The notes under the pieces were generated by a model. That model saw nothing but the letters and a program-made list of their open reading frames with translations, searched no databases and was not told the DNA's origin. DNA of 64,000 nt from Liolophura sinensis. Its lineage: Eukaryota > Mollusca > Polyplacophora > Chitonida > Chitonidae. The stretch covers positions 20,451,853 to 20,515,852 of the forward strand of contig NC_088296.1 of assembly GCF_032854445.1 (NCBI RefSeq), written 5' to 3'. A program made the position numbers and the translations under genes. Every line of letters begins with the position of its first letter. Position 1 is the first letter of the stretch. Positions 60,969 to 64,000 of this stretch are shown here, in pieces.

Positions 60969-61290
60969 CAGGTTTGCCTCAGGCACTTGCGCTCATCCTG
61001 TTCGCTTGCACTACCTGACAGTCGTCATATGGAGAGAAATTCTCCAGTACAGTACGAATACCAATCACACGGTAAACAGCCACCTCAAATTTCACCTATG
61101 ACTACATGTAAGTTGCACAGTGCATATAACAGGGGATTTCGAGAGATTTATTGATTTTAGAAAGATGTTTTTAGCCTTATTTGGAAGGATAATATGATGA
61201 CCAAAAAAATGTAAATTTCAACACTAAAAATTTTATTTTAAAACATTTACCCTATAAATAAAGCACGTGTATTAAATAAAACACCACGTA
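60969..61290. other. Non-coding stretch with R3-like sequence
   Basis: 61130-61255 resembles dispersed repeat R3 (see 2993). Nothing else was recognised. Confidence 0.4.
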
Positions 61291-61446
61291 AGCCGCAAGT
61301 GGGAAGGTCTGCCAGCAACCTGCGGATGGCCCTGGGTTTCCCCCGGACTTTGACCGGTGTCCTCCCACCATAACGCTGGCCGCCGTCGTATAAGTGAAAT
61401 ATTCTTGATTACGGCGTAAAACACCGATCAAATAAATAAATAAATA
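61291..61446 (+). mobile_element. SINE-A 3' half
   Basis: Starts CCGCAAGTGGGAAGGTCTGC and ends CAAATAAATAAATAAATA. Confidence 0.85.
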
Positions 61447-61782
61447 CACAGATGGCAATTAGCAAGATATCACAGCGCCGTCACAACTCTTTCTGCCGAG
61501 ATGTCTTCATGTTTGCCGTGCTGGTGGTTTATCTTCTAACACTATATTGTCATACATATTTCAATAAGACTGCCACAGTTCCGATAAGTGTGCAATTGCT
61601 GGCATCCAGTGTCTGTGGGGAATTCACAGTTCATATTGGTTGACGTAATTGCTTTTAGATTATTGCCAATATTTTATATTGACTCATCAAATTTTTAACT
61701 ATAACTAAAACCCCATTCTGCATGGCATAACATAGAACGCACAGAATTCAGCGCTCAGAGAAAAAAAGTGTTTATTTCTTTA
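61447..61782. other. Non-coding stretch, nothing recognised
   Basis: A short open frame (61452-61643) has no recognisable domain. Confidence 0.5.
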
Positions 61783-62150
61783 TTCGGGTGGGGAGGCTTA
61801 CTTGCCTGCGGTAAGTTGTCTCAGTAAAGCAGAACTAGATAAGATTTATTTATTTATTTATTTGATTGGTGTTTTACGGCGTACTCAAGAATATTTTACT
61901 TATACGACGGCAGCCAGCATTATGGTGGGAGGAAATCGGGCCGAGCCCGGGGGAAACCCAGGACCTTCCGCAGGTTGCTGGTAGACCTTCCCACGTACGG
62001 CCGGAGAACTAGATAAAAGAGCGGTGGAAATCCGTCCTGCAACAAGGAGCACATCACATGTAACATGCACTCTATGTAATCCTTCGACGTCATATGACTG
62101 AAAACTGTAAGACGTTAAACCTCAAGCACTCACTCACTCAATCACATATA
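61783..62150 (+). mobile_element. SINE-B 3' part, split by a SINE-A
   Basis: GGCTTACTTGCCTGCGGTAA, then the insertion, then AAGAGCGGTGGAAATCCGTC, and the GTCATATGACTGAAAACTG tail ending in CACTCACTCACTCA. Confidence 0.8.
61843..62004 (-). mobile_element. SINE-A, antisense, inserted into SINE-B
   Basis: 5'-truncated copy with (TTTA)n tail. Perfect 12-bp duplication AGAACTAGATAA at 61831-61842 and 62005-62016, which is SINE-B sequence. Confidence 0.93.
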
Positions 62151-62512
62151 TTGCTTATTCCCATATTCCTTGCTTGAGTACTGTGACACTAAAACTGACG
62201 AAGTACACTAACTGAATGTCGCTTAAGGGCACATCATAACAACACTGTACAAGGTGGTATGCTTAATATTCTGAAAAGACAGAACTTTTTAACATATCAA
62301 ATGAAATTCGGTTGGAAATTGCGATTGTATGGACTATTTTCAGAACATTTACTTTACTTGTGTACATATATAAAATAACCGTTGCCTTCTGAATGGTTTT
62401 CTTTCCAATCAAATTGCTGGCCAATCAGGACTTCTAGTCAGTCGAGAATTCCTTGCACTGAAGACTTCACTATGCATATGCATATTTTGATCAAGCTACT
62501 TTAGGTCTGGCT
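62151..62512. other. Non-coding stretch, nothing recognised
   Basis: No gene or repeat was recognised. Confidence 0.5.
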
Positions 62513-62640
62513 GCAACCTGCGGATGGTCATGAGTTTTCCAGGGCTCTACCCGATTTCCTCCCACCATAATGCTGGTCGCCGTCGTATAAGTGAAATACT
62601 CTTGAGTACGGCGCAAAACACCAATCACATAAATACAATT
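62513..62640 (+). mobile_element. SINE-A 3' fragment
   Basis: GCAACCTGCGGATGGTCATG to AATCACATAAATAC. Confidence 0.8.
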
Positions 62641-62777
62641 ATAAGTTTAAAATTCCTGCCTCATTTATCAGTGAGGCATGAACACACAGTGCCTTGAAAC
62701 AATGGCAGCAGAGACGTCATTACATCATGTATGTATCTAAATGTCAAGAAAAAAGGGTGCATGACTGATGCATGTGA

Positions 62778-62829
62778 AATATTCTTGAGCACGGCGTGAA
62801 ACGCCAATCAAATAAATACATAAATAAAT
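62778..62829 (+). mobile_element. SINE-A tail
   Basis: GTGAAATATTCTTGAGCACG followed by CAAATAAATACATAAATAAA. Confidence 0.7.
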
Positions 62830-63199
62830 CAAGATGCAAGTAGTATATATTGATGCAAAATCTTTAACATTCATCTGCATTTAAAATTGAAAGTGTAAGT
62901 AGGTCTAGCTGCTTTTCTAAAGGCCTCTTTCACGTGTATACACATGTACGGCATGCATCCTTTTGCCCGTGGCTCTCTTTAAATAAAATAGTTGGTAAAC
63001 TAACTTCTCATAACTCTTCTAAACAACGGAGTCAACACAAAAATGTTACGAAAAGTTCAATTCAAGCGGTTTGGTCAAAGCGGTGGATATTTTCGCCTGT
63101 CAAATGTATTTATTTTAATAAATCTTCAATAAGGTTTTGACTGCCTTTATTTCTTTAATCTCTCATTCAGTTCACAAAGGTTAAAGCACTCTGCATAGA
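62830..63199. other. Non-coding stretch, nothing recognised
   Basis: No gene was recognised. Confidence 0.5.
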
Positions 63200-63433
63200 T
63201 TTATTTATTTATTTGATTGATATTTTATGCCGTACTCAAGAATATTTCACTTATACGATGGCAGCCAGCATTATGGTGGGAGGCAACCGGGCAGAGCCCG
63301 GCGGAAACCCAGGACCATCCGCAGGTTGCTGACAGACCTTCTCACTTACGTTCGGAGATGAAGCCGGCATGAGACTGACTTGAACTCACAGCGACCGCAT
63401 TGGTGAGAGGCTTCTGGGTCATTACGCTACCTA
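63200..63433 (-). mobile_element. SINE-A, antisense, nearly full-length
   Basis: TTTATTTATTTATTTGATTG tail through to GGTCATTACGCTA near the head. The A-box end is missing. Confidence 0.85.
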
Positions 63434-63507
63434 TCGGTAGAGGGATAACGTTTCGTTTTCATCAGTGCTGTAGTATGCATGATTCATTGAAATTTACTTT
63501 GTACTTT

Positions 63508-63820
63508 ACAAATTTTCAGTCATGTGACGACGAGGTGTCATAAGGTGTGTGTACATATATTGGAGTCTATTTGTGAAAGAACGAGTCCATGACGCCAAAG
63601 TGCTTCCGCCGCTGAAGTATCAAGGACACTAGACGTGACACCCTGACCAATCGCATTATACTCACGCCTGGTCAACCAGTCCTGTTTCCTTGCTCTAGCC
63701 TCTCAGTGACATTTACTATTTTTAAAGTCTTTGTTATGCCGCGACCAGGGCTTGATCAGGGGTCTCCCGATTTTGAGGAGTACACTGAAACTTACCATAA
63801 GACCACGGAAGCGGTCTGGC
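63508..63820 (-). mobile_element. SINE-C, full-length, antisense
   Basis: On the reverse strand a tRNA-like head (CTTCCGTGGTCTTATGG and a GATCAAGCCC B-box-like site) leads into GAGCAAGGAAACAGGACTGG, GGGTGTCACGTCTAGTGTC and a CGTCGTCACATGACTGAAAA tail. It is the only copy here with a visible head. Confidence 0.6.
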
Positions 63821-64000
63821 AAAAATGAGGTAAACAATATGGCTATTTAATAGCATGACATCTTTATTAGCATCTGATCAACAATCAATAATCAGGTGCT
63901 CTCCATCATCATTACTGGCTCTATAGAAAACAGCCCCCAACAAAAAACACCATTTGGTTCAGGTAAATCACCTAAAATTTTGCCCTAAAAAAAAACCAAA

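Overview
The window is eukaryotic, animal nuclear DNA, most likely from a mollusc or another lophotrochozoan. The evidence is spliced genes with GT-AG introns, tRNA-derived SINEs with an AAATAA-type tail of a kind I associate with mollusc genomes, many minisatellites, and one 200-N assembly gap. The phylum is inferred; no ribosomal or mitochondrial marker is present.

One real gene was found, on the + strand from 23565 to 44415. Its 5' end is missing. Nineteen coding exons with consistent splice phases encode about 1,234 residues: three Ig domains (probably Ig2-Ig4), five fibronectin type III domains, one transmembrane helix and a cytoplasmic tail of about 410 residues. Four Ig plus five FN3 is the protogenin/IGDCC4 layout; DCC and neogenin have six FN3 and a conserved C-terminal P3 motif that I do not see. 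The signal peptide and Ig1 were not found in the first 23.5 kb, so the window probably opens inside a long early intron. One exon carries a one-base homopolymer frameshift that looks like an assembly error.

Region by region: 1-23.5 kb holds repeats only, with tandem arrays at 1.5-3.0, 4.4-5.2, 7.7-9.9, 17.1-17.8, 20.9-21.4 and 21.9-22.2 kb, several SINEs and a foldback element at 15.2-15.7 kb. From 23.5 to 44.4 kb the receptor gene has introns full of SINEs, minisatellites, a second foldback copy and a near-perfect 32-bp hairpin. From 44.4 to 54 kb lies a probable long 3' UTR followed by non-coding DNA. From 54.1 to 58.2 kb there is a 32-bp EcoRI-site satellite interrupted by the gap. From 58.6 to 59.1 kb there is a Crypton-type tyrosine recombinase fragment whose catalytic tyrosine codon position is a stop. 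From 59.3 to 60.5 kb there is a 65-bp dimeric satellite that appears related to the 32-bp one, then a 13-bp minisatellite to 61.0 kb, and nested SINEs to the end.

At least three tRNA-derived SINE families are present (called SINE-A, SINE-B and SINE-C here). They have different heads but a similar 3' tail. Several copies keep 11-13 bp target-site duplications, which indicates LINE-assisted insertion. The most interesting points are the Crypton fragment lying between two related satellites, the foldback element, the intronic hairpin and the way repeats crowd the splice sites of the receptor gene.
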